Positions 17,667-31,487 are shown, counted from the first letter of the stretch. The stretch is DNA of 64,000 nt from Anisakis pegreffii (GCA_035041965.1 JAPYMA010001526.1:124001-188000), one strand, 5' to 3'. Made by a program: numbers and translations. The notes: generated by a model not told the origin, from the sequence alone.

Positions 17667-20600
17667 CTGAATTTTTCATTGGATAATTATAGCAATAACA
17701 ATTATTATTATCATATCCAAGTGAAGCATTGCTCTGTTCAACAGTTGTAAAAGGAACAAAGGATGAGACTGGAAAAGAGTACTACAATTATAGTGAAATC
17801 GCTTTCTACATACATTTCCGGTTGAATATTCTCTGGAACGTCTTCAGAAGGTGGATTTTCAAAGATTAAAAACTTTTTTTTACGTATTTATCTGAATGAG
17901 AAATAGTAAAAATGTGCAGTTATAAGATAAAAGAATATAGCGCAAATAATAACAATGAAAAACAGAGCAATAATACTGATATCGTTAAAACTGACGACGT
18001 TCCAGTGAAACACCTTTGAATTGGAACAAAACCGAATGGTAATATGAAACTTGTTTGTTAGTGAACGTAACAATACAGTCATTTGTTAATATTATCAATG
18101 ACAATATTGATAATAATAAATTGCCGTAAACACCATTCGACCGGATCTATTTGGCGCTGATCAGTTGATTAGGAAAGAACGTTTGAGAGATGTTGAATAA
18201 AAGGTATAGAGGGCGAAATAAATTTTGAAAAAATTCGAGTTAGAAAAATAGAAGTGAAAGAAAAGGAAACTGAACGGAATTATTAATGAACAACTTTTGA
18301 GGAAATAAGTTCCGTTAGAATGATGGATTATGACGGGTGGTTAACGAGAACGTTGAGAATGAAACAATGAAATAACGATCGCTTGAAGCATTGAAGTTGT
18401 TATCGGTGAACAATTCGAATGAACACAATTGAATTAATCCAAATAAATAAATCAAAACGAAATATGTTCATCGACGAACAAATACAAATATCAATCAGGT
18501 TTGCAGTCAAAAACGACAAATCGAATGAATTTCAATTCAATTCATCATCGAATCATCATCCATCTCTCACACCGACAATTCCACGTTATATTCACTTCAG
18601 AGTGCATCATTCTCCCAGCTGCACCATGCGAAATACGAATTGATTCATTTTGTTGTGTGCATTCATCAATTATTCATTGAGTCATCATTTACGATAAATA
18701 CCTTTCTTGATGATGGTTTTATTCTCATGCAAACTTTTACGTTGTTTTGAGGCTTGAGTAGAAAAGAGAGCAGTGGAAAAGATCGGCGGAGAGTTTTCTT
18801 TATTTCACGCTCATTCTCGTTGAAGGGGTATTGAAATGGTCGGAGTAGAGAGAAAAATTATACTTTCGCTTAAGAAAGTTTATTTGATCGCTTAATCTTT
18901 CATTCAACATCCGAAAAAAAAAGGCCAAATGAGGATTGCAAATGAACTGATGTCATTCATGCACTTAGTCGATTATACTTGAAATGTTACTGCTTCTATC
19001 CATTCCAAACAAAAGGTTTCGCTAAAAGCTTAATCCCAAAGGTCCCAAACGAACGCTCCATTCAAAAGAAAAGATACATTAAGGTTCATGGATCTAAATA
19101 CATGAAATGTCCAGCTCAAATAACAACCAAATCGAACTCGACAACTGAATTAAAAGAGCTTCAAAGACTATTCAGATGTTCTCGAATCACTCCAGAGGTA
19201 TTCATCCGAATCTATCCCTTGTTAGTTGTCAGTGATACCAGAATAGTAACGTGTACTTTGACTGTTGATCGTGATGAGAAGACAGACAATGAGAAAAAGA
19301 ACGTTTTTCAAATGGAGCAGTGATCAGAGCAATTGGAATTCAACAAAAAGAATAAAATTTCATGGATCGCAAACAAATGTTTGGGAATCATTGCATAAAT
19401 GTTTACGTGCGTATCGCATCATTTCAGATGTCCTTCAGAGAGCATATTTTATAGGACTATTACTGGTGGTGAACTGATGAAAAGGTGGAAGGCACTGGGG
19501 TGGAGTTGAAGTTTATGACTGATAGGGTGGTGATATCAGTTGTCTGATTAGGACACAATCACAAATAATCATTACAGTGGCACATTATTTGATCTTTTTT
19601 TACACATTTACGCAGGAAGCATTATTTTACAGATTCATTCGATGAGAATAAACTGATAATAGATAAGACATGCGAAAAGATTATTTCATCGTTATAATAT
19701 TAGTTTTTCATCAGCTGTCTGTTATCATAATTGTTATGAAATGAAACAAACCGATTCATAGAAGACGTCATCTGTGTACATGATGTCCTTTGCTCTTTAT
19801 CTGGCTTCTTCCTCGTCTCTTTATGGATTTCACTGCGAACCTTATAAATAAATAGTCACTTATCAATTGAATCCAATCAGCAACATTCACTACTTATTAT
19901 CAATGAGAATCGCTACAAACATCAATACATCACCAAAATCATCGATCATCTAAAACGATTATATAAGCATAAATCGATTATAAAGTTGCTAATTACGGTG
20001 TATAATCTCTTTCGGATAATATGACCACAAAACCGATCGAATAAAGTACGACCAACCCTATAGGCGTTATCAGCCCTTGATTTCCGAACTGCTACAATAA
20101 AAATTTATTAGTACTCGGCACATTCACCCACCAGTCAACTCACGCTCTCTACATACATCACTCTGTTGATCATTAAATCCTTAATGCTACATCACTCTCA
20201 GTACCAATAGCGTTATCACACGACAGGATTCAATTTTTATTTGAGACTGTAAATACATCAATAAAAAAATGTTTAACATTCTTGGATACGTGATTTTAAG
20301 ATATAATTTCGTCATTGAGTAAATAATGATTTGATTTCTATTGATATGCAATTGACAATCCTCCAGTCGTTTACATAATCGCAATCTTCTACGTTTTCTA
20401 ATGGAAGCTAAGAACCAGTATTTTTAGTTTTCATTCATTTGTATTGCGGTTTATCAATTGCAACGTTTGAGAGTCGTAATTGGTTGAAATGTTAAGCCAT
20501 TGCATTGAAGGCAATCGCTTTTGACATAAAAACAGACTAATAAACGCAATCGCCTTACTTTCCGATCTAGAAGCAAGTAACTGTTTATGTACAGCTTTCG

Positions 20601-21216
20601 TAACTTTCTGCTGGCAATGAACGCCGCACTCTTCTTACGATTAATTTATAAATCATAAACATACTAAATCACGACTCGAATAAAAATGAAACAAATCACT
20701 CCAATAATAATCTATGTGCAATTAAACAAATATGTACAATTCACCTCAAAATTATCGTCGACGGAGGAATATCTCAGTTGTAAATGTTATTTGTGTAATG
20801 CAATCGTACACATCAACAGTGACGATATTCTTCTTAAAATTTAACTAGTGCAGAGGTGAGAATAATAATAATTATTACAGCAATATTAATAAATCTAAAT
20901 ACTAATCGCTAAATAACGATAAGCAAAAATATCAATCACTCAAATAACATTGAAATGTATAAAATTGGAATATGAAGGAATTTTGAGAAGATATGAAACT
21001 TTATGGGCGTTTAATGAAAACGTTTGGGGAGGTATTAAAGTACTGTAACGATCAGTCAATTTTATGTGGGTTTTATGGATATTGAAAACGGATGTGTTTT
21101 GTTAAGTAAATATCGAATGATGAGGGGTAACGCAAATAAAAATTATTTGTTTATCTTTAAGATTTTAGAATGTCACAAATGTAATCTGAATGTGGCATTA
21201 GTAATCATGAATACGA

Positions 21217-21375
21217 AATAATAATATTAAATAAGTAGTAATATTAAATGAATAATAATAACACGAATAATAATATTAAATAAGCAATAATATTAAATGA
21301 ATAATAATAACAAGAATAATAACATTAAATAAGCAATAATATTAAATGAATAATAATAACAAGAATAATAACATT
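21217..21375. repeat. 49-bp tandem repeat, 3.2 copies
   Basis: Units start at 21217, 21266, 21315 and 21364 (partial). They are AT-only apart from a few G/C positions and are nearly identical. Confidence 0.9.
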
Positions 21376-21967
21376 CAAGGAACATGAGTGACTGCGATAA
21401 TGAGAGTTTATGACGTTCAGTAACAATAGTATCAATAAAAGTAAGATTAGTAGTCACTTTTCAGTGTCAGTATGTGTAGGGTAATGAGGTATAATGGAAG
21501 ATGAATATTGACTGATGTCGAAATTGAAAGAGTTGGTGTAATGATACAATCATGACTTGAAGTTAATGTCTTGAACTAAGCCGTTCAGTAGCCAAGTGCC
21601 TGGAGTGTGGGTGCTGAGACAGCTGCCACAACAATAACACGAAGTGGATTGGGATTCTGTCGGATGTTTTGATTAGTTGCATGGATAAAAGGAGTTGGGA
21701 ATGAGTAAATGAGTGGTTTTGATGCAGTGACAAATTATGGTCGGAGTTTTGCTTTGGTTTATGGAATGAGCTGGAAGGTAGAATGATGACGAAGCAACGT
21801 AGTCTATTCTTTTATTGTTGACGTGACTGGTGTTTTTGTCGTGATTTCATTTACAGTCATTACTGTTGTCATTGTAATGGTTGTCTTTCTTCTGTTGTCA
21901 TTATTACTCAACAACCACCTCCTTAAGATACTTTCTGCTGTCGCGAATCGATGAAGATGACACTGAA

Positions 21968-22053
21968 TGAATCATCATACTTACACGTAAACACATTCAA
22001 TGACTCATAATACTTACACGTAAACACATTCAACGACTCATCATACTTACAAA
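21968..22053. repeat. 33-bp tandem repeat, about 2.6 copies
   Basis: Units start at 21968, 22001 and 22034 (partial). Each contains ACTTACACGTAAACACATTC or a close variant. Confidence 0.85.
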
Positions 22054-23378
22054 CGTGTATTACTCATCACGTTTGTCTAAAGTAATAACTATTCACCTCG
22101 TTGTACAACCGCTATACAAGTCTTTGCTGTAATATCAATGATATTTATATCAATTTTCATGCCAAATGTCACATGAAGTTAACGTTGTTCATGTGAACTA
22201 ATTAAAGGAGAAGATGAGCAGTAACAAGTGGATTTTTAGGAATTACAGCAACGGATAACGATGAGGATGGATTATACGGATGGGCATAATAATATTCAGT
22301 GGATGGATATAATTTCTAACGGAGTGATCAATTTTACAGGATGGAAAAAGAAGAGAAGGAAATGAAATTGACAAATGAATGCTCCGTTCTAGGATAAATA
22401 GTGACTATAGTATTTGGATAGCAGAGGATAAAACTAACAACAAAGTAGTGATCGAAACCGGCCGTCTGTCCTCTATTCTTATTTCCTCATTTTAGACTGA
22501 TTCATCGCATGGACTGGTATTTCTCAGAGCGGGTAAATTGCCCTTGGGAGTAATGAGTGCAACTGTGGGCGTGAATGGACTTGTCCATACATTTCAATTC
22601 TTTCATAGCCGACGAATGTTTTTTCATTGTTAATTGCTGTAGTTGATAAATAAAGTCCGTTTCGTTTCAGAATTTTAACATCAGAGGACTTTGCGGACTA
22701 CGTTTCGATTTCCTTTCGAAATTCTGCGTGAAAGCAATGAGGGGGAGGGATAATAACGTCCTGCCGGACTATTGTGATGCAGCTTCACTAGCATAGACGC
22801 ACGAACAAATCAGAGCATTTGGAATAACGAAGATCCGGATTATGCACAGATGTGAGCATTCAGTTTTCAATCAACCAACTCCAATTTGTGTATCCAAATG
22901 GACCCACCTGCATCATTCGTTCAGTTTAATTGATTTTATCATAACAAGACAACTTACATTAATGAATAACTGAAGTGAACAGGCCGATAAATAACGAAAC
23001 AACAGCCTGAATCAAACGGGTCTGACCAACGGCTTATGATTCAGGGTTCTTATGGCTTAAGTATAACCAAGATTATATACATCCGGAATTATCAATCAAT
23101 CGAACTCAATTGATCGAAGTTCAATATGAGCAATTGCACGCTATTCGGCTATTTAATGGGACAGTTAATGAAGTGCGATTCAGAGCAAAGCCGAAGCGAG
23201 CTGAGATAAACAAATGCTGTCTCATCACTTATACACGCATATCAAAGAACAGATCGATACAAGCTTGTTGTTGTTTTTGATACGTTCGCGAGACAGATAT
23301 TAGCAAAAGGTGATGAGGAGAGCGATTGGATACATCCACTCGATATATTTATATCGCTGTTCGATGTGCATGTATTGA

Positions 23379-23394
23379 CGTTTGACGTCAAACG
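23379..23394. promoter_or_regulatory. 16-bp palindrome with a full CRE
   Basis: CGTTTGACGTCAAACG is a perfect palindrome whose centre TGACGTCA (23383-23390) is the consensus CREB/ATF site. It lies about 2.2 kb upstream of the MATH-BTB start codon. Function is inferred from the consensus only. Confidence 0.35.
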
Positions 23395-24088
23395 ATTTTT
23401 CATATCTTTTTCAAGATCAAAAGAGTGTATTCCCACTTAACACGAGTGAATTTGATCATTCGGTGAGAAAGAAGGCTGAACGTGGAAAAGAAGTGAAAAT
23501 GATACAATAGAAATGCTGAGCTTTGTTTTTGAAAACTCAAAAAACATTTTGATCATCTGACGAAAACAGAAATAAATCTGAAACTTAGAATTTGAAAAAT
23601 TTGTATAAAACCAAAATAAACATGACGATAAATCACTCAGCTTCGTTGTTATGCATTTGAAAAAAATCTTGAATTGTGATGGAATATCAGCGGGAATGAG
23701 AAAGAATGTGAACTGGAACGAAAATGAAACGGACAATGTGCTGTGGAATGCAGATTAATGGATGGAGTGATATAAAAAAACGAAGCTTTATGAAGCTAAC
23801 TTGGACAACGTGCGGATTTTGCTCGAAAAAACAATTGGAACATCTCAGTTGAAGTGAGAATCATTGACACTTCGGAAATAATTTCTAGCTTGATGTTCTG
23901 GATCATCTGGAGCAATAACTCAAGAGAGAGGGATAAGCCTAGCTGTGAGATGGATCCGTGAACTCTGAAATTTGTTGAATTCATTCGCTTTTTTTAAATC
24001 TTTCGATGTGCTTTTCATCTGTTCTCTTGTTGCTTTTTCTCGATGACGTTTTCTGCTGTTCGATGAACAGTTAAAACTGAACTCTCAC

Positions 24089-24160
24089 TAGTGTTTGCAC
24101 GGGATCCCAGGATCTCGGAACTTCGACTTTTGAATCGTGATCCCGAGATTTCGAGATTGA
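24089..24160 (+). mobile_element. second end of the hAT-MITE family
   Basis: Begins TAGTGTTTGCACGGGATCCC, matching the left inverted repeat of the element at 2589, followed by the same kind of CGGGAT/GATCTCGG subterminal motifs. No matching right end or 8-bp duplication was found within 700 bp, so it looks truncated or decayed. Confidence 0.6.
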
Positions 24161-25557
24161 TAAAGCAATTTATTTGGTATAAATTTGGTAGTATACCCAT
24201 CTTGAATCAAGCATTAATCATTCCTAGCTCATTTATATGCAGTCATATTTGATGTTGTTGCATAATTTTTAACGTTTCTGAGAGCTGTTCTCAAATTTCA
24301 CTGAAGTGAGTTTTATTCAAAAGATTCTTTCTGTCTTTTATAAACTTCGTTCTTGTGCAAAAAAACAAAAGCTCACTCAGGAACAACTGTAAATTCAGCA
24401 ACTTTCACTTGATATAAGAAACTTGTCACACTTTATCAACAATGGGATTTCCAGTGAAAGCAAACGTACTGAATCCATTTTCATAATAGAATATAAAAGT
24501 AACTCTGTTACGCGCTGAGAAATCAAAACAATCATTTGAAGACTGTTTAATAATTTAAAGATTGTTGAACAGCTGCTTTATTAATTTTTAATATGTGATC
24601 GCAAAAAATCATCCAATCGCAATTTAATCTATACATGAATTGTAATTGTTCCGTACTGTGCTTTTTTGTTGTGTTCTGTTGAATAATTTGTTGAACAAAC
24701 TGTATTCTAATCACATTGCTTCAAAAAGAACATGTTGAACATGTCACTGCAAAAGTTGTTCAATCCCTGGATCGACGTGGGCTTGAAAGACGATGCTGAG
24801 ATTGAGAAATGATCCACATTCTGCAAACACTACTGACACCTACTAGCGATCCGAGTTGATCTTACAAATTGAGGGGTTTGTCTTGAATTTGAGGTTCTCA
24901 TCCAAGGCTCTTGAGAATCTGAGGTTATGCTCTGCTCAATGGTCATATAACATCAAAGGTTGTTGAGTAAATCTGATTGTACTGATCACCCGAAGATGAT
25001 ATACTTCGAAATATGAGGCCCGATGGCAATTATCACGCCAATTTTGGACAAATGTATGGATTTCTTCAAAGCTTGAAATCTTTGTTCAGCAACGTCTCTC
25101 GACCTGAAGTGTTTCTCAGTGCGACATCAGAATTTACCACGCAAGCTTGCGTATAATGATGCTTTGAAGATGACAATCGTCGGCATATACTCATATGCAC
25201 GATATACTACCGTACTTTGTCCGAACGCAATTCATGCAACGAACTCTTCAAAACGCTCGTTTTGTTTTTCTGTTTTGATGTCTTTTTTTGTTTACGATGA
25301 AGGATTGGTTGTTATTGTGATGTGGAAATGTGACTTTTGCGATTAGATCCAGTTCGGTTATCTTGTAAACAAGTCATTTTATCCATTTTGCGATCTCGTG
25401 CATATTTCGGTGTGAAACGAAATGGAATTGATCTGATGTTGCGTGTTTTTGTTGGAATCATGTGTTATTTTGCTGAAGTTAAGGCGTTGTAATTGGTGCA
25501 TTAAGTTTAATTCGATGTTAAAATATGGTTTCGTTGCAGTTTATCATTGGCTAGGTT

Positions 25558-27664
25558 ATGTCAATCAGCCGAATGAGCGTCACGGGCTCAGTTTCGGCCT
25601 TGCGCACCCCTTCAAACAGAAGTTAGTTGTGTGGCTTAATTTTTGTTTAAGTAAGCATTCAGTTGCTCGATTTATTCTATGTGTGTTTTGTAGCCGACGA
25701 TTCGGCATCACCGCAGCCTCGTCGTCTAGAGGTCGTTTCAAAACAAGCTACCAAAGTCACCGCCATATCGACTCGACTGGAATGGAAAATTGATCAGGTG
25801 ATTATTCTTTTTACCAATGTTTAAAGCAATTCGATTCATTTGTTGTTGTATTTCAGTTTGAAAAATTGATGAAATTGTTCAAAAATGGTCACAACTTGAT
25901 CAGTAAACAGTTCGGTTGCCCGCAGGCGCCGACAGTTACTTGGGAATTACACGTTTACCCGAATGGAAAAAGAGAGGAAGATGCTGGAAATGTATCCTTC
26001 TTCTTGAGACAAGTCGGACTTCAAGTTAGTTTCACTTACTTGGCTGGATACGGTTTGTTTATTTGGAGAGTTGAAAGTGTGGTCGTGAAATTTGAATTAT
26101 TGCAGCGTGGTGAAGAGCCAATAATGACCGAATTTCAAATATATGCACTTGATGCGAACACGTTAAGAGTGAGTGTGTGTCGTGATACGAAAGATTTCAC
26201 CAATCAACAAGGACGTGGCAAATTCCAGGTTATTTCTTTGAAAATTGAGATGCTGCCTGCTGAATTGGATCTTCGATGTGAGTGTTTCAATTTGTCGATA
26301 ATTCAGGTATCGCGTGAGAAGATGATGGCAGCATTGAAACCTGACGGAGCGTTGTTATTAATTTGTGAAGTGGAATATTTCCCGCCGGGATCGAAGATTA
26401 GTGTGGAACAAGCGGTGGAGCCAGAGCAGAGTGACGATTATGAGGAGAAGAGTGAATTGTCAATTCGAGATGCTCTGAAGGAGATGTTGGACAGCGAGTT
26501 GTTTGCAGATTGTTGTATTAAGGTGAGTGGTGATTTTATTTTTGTGAATTGTATCGGTATGCTGTCATCTTAATAGATTCAAAGCACTCTCAGTTGATTA
26601 ATGTTGTTTGTTAGAGGTCACATTAGTTTGATGTTTAAAGGTTGGTAACAAGACCCTTCGGGCGCATCGTTGCATATTGGGTCAGCATTCCGAAGTGTTT
26701 CGGTCGATGTTTGCACAGGAGTCTATGCTGGAAGCACAAAAAGGAGTTATTGATATTCAGGACTGCAGGTTTGAACCGGTATGTCTCTTTCATTCAGACT
26801 TCAAATCGAATTTGCTCCACTTACATACAATTAACCTTACATTTTTCTATTTGGTTTTTTCATTTGTGAAATTTAGCCACAGCTGACTAAACAAGTGTTC
26901 TGATGCTTGTAACTGGAATTTAAGGTGCGCGCGATGATAGACTACATATATACGGGATCGACGGAGCTTGTGGAAGGCTATGCAGAGGATGTGCTTGCGA
27001 TAGCGGATAAATACGCGATATTGCCACTGAAAGAGCAGTGTGAACGTTACCTGGCCACCACAATCAACAGCAAGAACGTTGCCTCTACTGCGGTCTTCGC
27101 CGATACGTTTTCTGCATCGATTCTTAGACAGGTTTGTGCTAACGTTGAGCGTAACGCTCACCTGCTTTAGCTAATTCTTTAAGTGAGACTGAATGCAGAA
27201 TCGATTTTTGATTAATGTGATGATAAGCATTTAGTTATTTAATCAACTCTTTACGATTTTATTCTTCTCTGTTATCACCAATGTCATATCCCTCATTCTT
27301 CTTTCCGCGCAGCTAACGGTAATAGCGTTGGAAATCGTGTGTCTTTAACGTGGATTCAGCGATAATGAGTTACTGTTTAAAGGCATGTACTCGTTATATG
27401 ATGGCACATCACCGAGATGTATTGCGATCAGCTGAATGGAAGCAAATGAAACGAGAACGGAGTGAACTGGCGAATGATCTGCTGGAATCAGTTCTGTCCG
27501 GAGATGCATCAAGTTCTGGCACAGCCTCTGGCAGTGGCTCGTTATCGGATTGTTCTCTATGCAACTCGGACGACCCTTCGTGCTCGTCGCTTCCTGGATC
27601 ATCTAATTCTTTGCATGACTCACGTCCAATCCTTAGAAAACGACTTCGAAAAACGTTGAGATGA
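25558..27664 (+). CDS. MATH-BTB protein (SPOP/BATH family), 433 aa
   Basis: Likely substrate adaptor of Cullin-3 ubiquitin ligases: the MATH domain binds substrate, the BTB domain binds CUL3. Exons, all in phase: 25558-25621, 25694-25797, 25857-26024, 26106-26228, 26307-26522, 26641-26778, 26925-27131, 27383-27664. MATH spans about residues 48-178, opening with RLEWKIDQFEKL and containing WELHVYPNGKREEDAGNVSF. BTB spans about 205-320 with LFADCCIKVGNKTLRAHRCI, HSEVFRSMFA and IDYIYTGSTE. A BACK-like segment follows (RYMMAHHRDVLRSAEWK). The tail is Ser-rich and ends in basic residues (RKRLRKTLR), possibly nuclear. Introns at 26025 and 26229 are multiples of three without in-frame stops. The orthologue among the many nematode bath genes was not determined. 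A poly(A) hexamer is at 28337-28342. Confidence 0.93.
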
Positions 27665-28610
27665 ATGGCATTATTATTGTGTACTCTGCAATTGATAGTT
27701 CGTTTATTCCATTCAATACGCGTATGATGCATATTTTATTTTATTTGTTTGTCTTTATTATTTCTATTTTAAGACCACATTTACGGGCCATGCACTTCAT
27801 GATATAGTTTGTGTTGTTGCTTATTTGTTTTCATTTTGTTTTCCGATCATTCATTTCGTTTGACAGTCAACAAACACTTTTCATGTACAATATCAACTCA
27901 ACTTTGTTTTACTGTTATTATTCGGTATTCACCGAAACTTTTGTAAGTTTGAATATGAGGCGGTGGGGACGATTCATCTCTTAAAACAGTGTTCAATAGG
28001 GTAGAGTGTAAAGCCGACGATTATGAATAATTTGAAACGGAATCGCGAATCAACATATATAATATATATATATTGTTTGCATATGTTTATGTGTCCATGT
28101 GTACTGTTGTGATGATCTGTTGTTTACATCATCAGTTTTATTTGTTGTATATCATTTGCATTGAATGTTTGATTTATTGTTGACTTGATTTATTTCTCAT
28201 TAATGGAATGAATATTTAACAAAGTATTTTAATCGTATCTACCTACATGAAACATATTGTTATCATCATTTATTTGAATTCGATGCACTCTCATACAAAA
28301 TTTCATCTGAATGCAACGGTTCTTAGTGTTATCACTAATAAAAGTGTCATAAAATGATTTTTATCACACTGAAACAATGAGAAGTGCATCACAGATCGAC
28401 AGATACATGCAGTATGATGATAATCTATGCGAGAATTATGCTTTTATTGGATCGATAAATTGTTGAAGAATAAATCTTGTGAAGTTTGTAAATGATGAAT
28501 GCTTCTAGCTGGATGAAATCCGGTACGATTGATTCTATCTGCTCTAATGAAATCATGGTTCATTTTCACTGAACGATGAGGTATTCTAATAAAGTGTTTA
28601 TAAATAAGAG
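27665..28610. other. 3' UTR / intergenic
   Basis: Contains a candidate AATAAA for the MATH-BTB gene at 28337-28342, and short AT dinucleotide runs near 28056-28080. No coding sequence seen. Confidence 0.6.
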
Positions 28611-30534
28611 ATGAGTACGGATACATGGCGAATCGTCTGCATCACTTACAATATAAACGCTCGTCAAACAGAAAGTGATCAGATCTATCAATTGCTCGAT
28701 CAGGAAGATGTGGGCAATTCAGATATTTGTGCTATTGCCTTACAGGTATTCACTCTTTAATGAATATGTGATTAACATTTATGAGCATTTTGGAATCTGC
28801 TCGTTACATTTCTCACGTGTACTGTCACGTTGGAGTGTGTAAAGGTCCGGTGGCTAGATGAGGTAACTTCAGTGGACGGTATCGTGTGCATTTACTATCC
28901 GAAAGATAGACCAATATACAGTGGTGTTCGGAAGGGAATTCTTCCCGTAGGTGCGGGCAAGTTTTCAGTCCGTATGGGTGCATCCATGGGAAGGGGATTG
29001 CGAAGTGCAGAGTTGGTGAGTAGATGAGTGACTGTCATCAGTGATCACATGCAGAGCATATATCATGCAATCTTCTAGGAGTTATCTCATTCGGAATTGT
29101 TCGGAACAGTTCCATCAGAAGTGACATGGCAGTCCAACTTTACAGCGTGGATGATTGCAAATGGACGTTGTTTGGTGGGCAAACAGTCATCTGCGTCGAA
29201 TTTATTGCTGGTGTTCGCCAGGTTGCATCTGTTTAGATGGATCGATAAGATTGACTCGAAATGTAGTAGATCTTCGTTTGGTGGATTGACTGGACATAAA
29301 GGGACGTTGGCGTTGAGGATACTTCTCAAGGTATTGGCTTTCCGGGGGATTTGGAGACTGAGATTGCGATTCAAATGATGCTTAAAAAAAACCGTATGAT
29401 AAGATAAGGTAATGATCAGGATGAAAGTTGGTTGGTATTCGCATCATCGCATTTATTACCGCATACTGATGGTTATGAAGCGCGTTGCTTGCAATATGGA
29501 TATGGGAAGGCGGCGATTTTCGAGGATATCACTGATAATGGACATGCGATTATGTGGCTTGGCGATATGAATTGGCGTGTTGATGCACTCAGTGCGCAGC
29601 AGATGTTTGAGTTCGTTCTCCTACTGATTGATTGATCTTATTCACATCGAAGTTTCGAGCAGCAATAAAATGCAACTGGTTTTGCGTAAGATTCAAATCA
29701 AAAGCTGATTGTAAATCATTCCTCTGCGAGGTTTTGCATTGTGTTAATGAATTTCAGCAGATTGAATGCAGTTAAAACCGATGAAGAAATGGAGCGTCTA
29801 GTGGATGAAGTTGATCAGTTGCATAGAGCACAACGCGATAATAAAGCCTTCACCGATTTTCGTGAAGCCCCAATACATTTTGCACCAACTTATCGCATTC
29901 TCGTCAGTGTTCTCTTCATTTACTCATTTCGAATTCATAACCTGAATTAAACACATGCCGTGTTGGAATCGAATGAGTATCACTGCAAAGTGAAGTATGA
30001 TTTCAGGTTGGACGAACAAGGTTCGATGCAGAACGGGTACCGTCCTGGTGCGATCGTATTTTGTACCGAGGCGAACGTTTAGAGTGTTTGCGATATTCAG
30101 ATAACCGCTTAATCACGATATCGGATCATTTCCCCGTGTGTGCGCAGTTCAATTTCCATTTAGTGACAGCCCAGCGAAGCACCACTCAAACGACCCCTCA
30201 GTGGAATATCGAGTTCGAAGCGATACCTCGTTGGTTCAGTGTGGTGCCGTTCACGTGTCGATTCTCGTTCCGCAACAAATTCTGGCAAAGGTTCGGTTCC
30301 TATCGCGACTGGGTCGGTGTATTCCCGTCGCAGCTTCCTGATCCGAGTCGTCCACTGCATTGGCTCTATGCGGTGATGTGCTATGAAAGCGTTATCGGTG
30401 CTAGAACGTTGAATGTCGCTGAATTTTCATGCTTAGCACCCGGAGCGTACAGACTCGGCTATTGGAGTGTTACGCAGAACTGCCTTCAGGGCATTTCGAA
30501 TCCCTTCGAAATCGAACATCTTTCCTCATCATAA
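28611..30534 (+). CDS. INPP5K: INPP5K/SKIP-type inositol polyphosphate 5-phosphatase, 416 aa
   Basis: Removes the 5-phosphate from phosphoinositides such as PI(4,5)P2 and PI(3,4,5)P3. Exons: 28611-28745, 29079-29330, 29420-29610, 29758-29902, 30007-30534. Catalytic landmarks of the Mg2+-dependent 5-phosphatase fold appear in order: CITYNIN near the start, ICAIALQELSHSE (metal-binding Glu), GGLTGHKGTLALRI, FASSHLLPH, WLGDMNWRV, PSWCDRIL and SDHFPV. The C-terminal third (from about residue 300: IPRWFSVVPFTCRF and RDWVGVFP) is a SKICH domain, the domain order of human INPP5K (448 aa). C. elegans has a member of this type reported as CIL-1. The first intron contains a 66-codon open frame that I do not include because splicing over it restores the catalytic motif. 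A poly(A) hexamer is at 30989-30994. Confidence 0.93.
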
Positions 30535-31487
30535 TCCTTTTTATTCACTATAATATATCCTCGATAGTGTCCGGCCGTTGTTCTTTTCATTCACCGTTCG
30601 GTCTGCTCTCATTGTCAGTGAATTTTTGGCGTTTGCTTCGTAATTCCTGCGTTTCTATTGTCTATTGTTCTATTGTTTTAAACTAGTTATCAGGTGTGCA
30701 TAAACGCATAGATATCTCAGTTTTTGGTGTTTGCTTCGAGCATTAATCTGTTTAAACCAATGATATTAATATAAGCCAAATATCTTCATTATATTAGCCA
30801 AGTATCTTTATCGTCGTCATCAAATGGAATTGATAGTGCTATCTGATTTGATCACGCGAATGTCATTCTGATATTGTTATTGCATTTGGAACTCGTTTTT
30901 TGGTGGAAATCGATATTGATATTGATGTGTGTACGGTTTTGTTGTAAGAGTATGTGTTGTATTTTATGGATACACTCGTGTTGTATTGAATAAAGAATCG
31001 TTATAATCGTATTGATAGGGTACTGATGATCAATAGCATTCATTATGAGCAGTAGTTTTTTTGATTGCTGCTGTGATTTCAGTGTCCTTTGGTTGGAACT
31101 ACCAATATTGAATATTGAACTGATCGGATTGCATTTACATATACGACCATATGGTATAATCGCAACGTTTCAGATAGGTCAGATGCTTAACTGAATGAGT
31201 TCCTCTTGTTGCGTTCAATTCCTCTCATTAAGTCAATTTTCACTCTTTTCGATGTTTATCTCGAAGCTGATATCAGGCTCTATCACATTCTATCAAAAAC
31301 TGATAAGCAAACCTGGGCCTAGTGATCGTCTGAAGAGGAGACAACTCAAAATATGAGATCCGTTACGTCAATTGAGCACATCTGCGGAGCAGTTGGCAGT
31401 GGATTGCATTGTAATGCTAGTCAAGTAGACGTTGTTATTATGTTTGTTAAGTGAACGTAAACAACGAGCGACTGCAGCGGAAACGGA
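30535..31487. other. 3' UTR / intergenic
   Basis: Candidate AATAAA for the 5-phosphatase gene at 30989-30994. The rest should contain the promoter of the EAK-7 gene. No coding sequence seen. Confidence 0.6.

Larger units (their letters stand above)
17670..25557. other. 7.9-kb gene-poor region
   Basis: No conserved coding exon was found on either strand. The missing first exon of the sphingomyelin synthase gene probably lies in its first few hundred bases, and the promoter of the MATH-BTB gene at its right end. It contains AT-rich simple sequence (20870-21380), two minisatellites, one hAT-MITE end and a CRE-type palindrome, listed separately. Confidence 0.5.

Noticed and set aside
17491..17679. 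ATG at 17679 as start of sphingomyelin synthase
   Set aside because: It opens a different frame from the conserved protein. The conserved frame enters at a splice acceptor at 17667-17669.
18979..19323. 114-codon plus-strand frame in the gene-poor region
   Set aside because: Looks moderately protein-like but has no recognisable motif, no splice context and no supporting neighbour.
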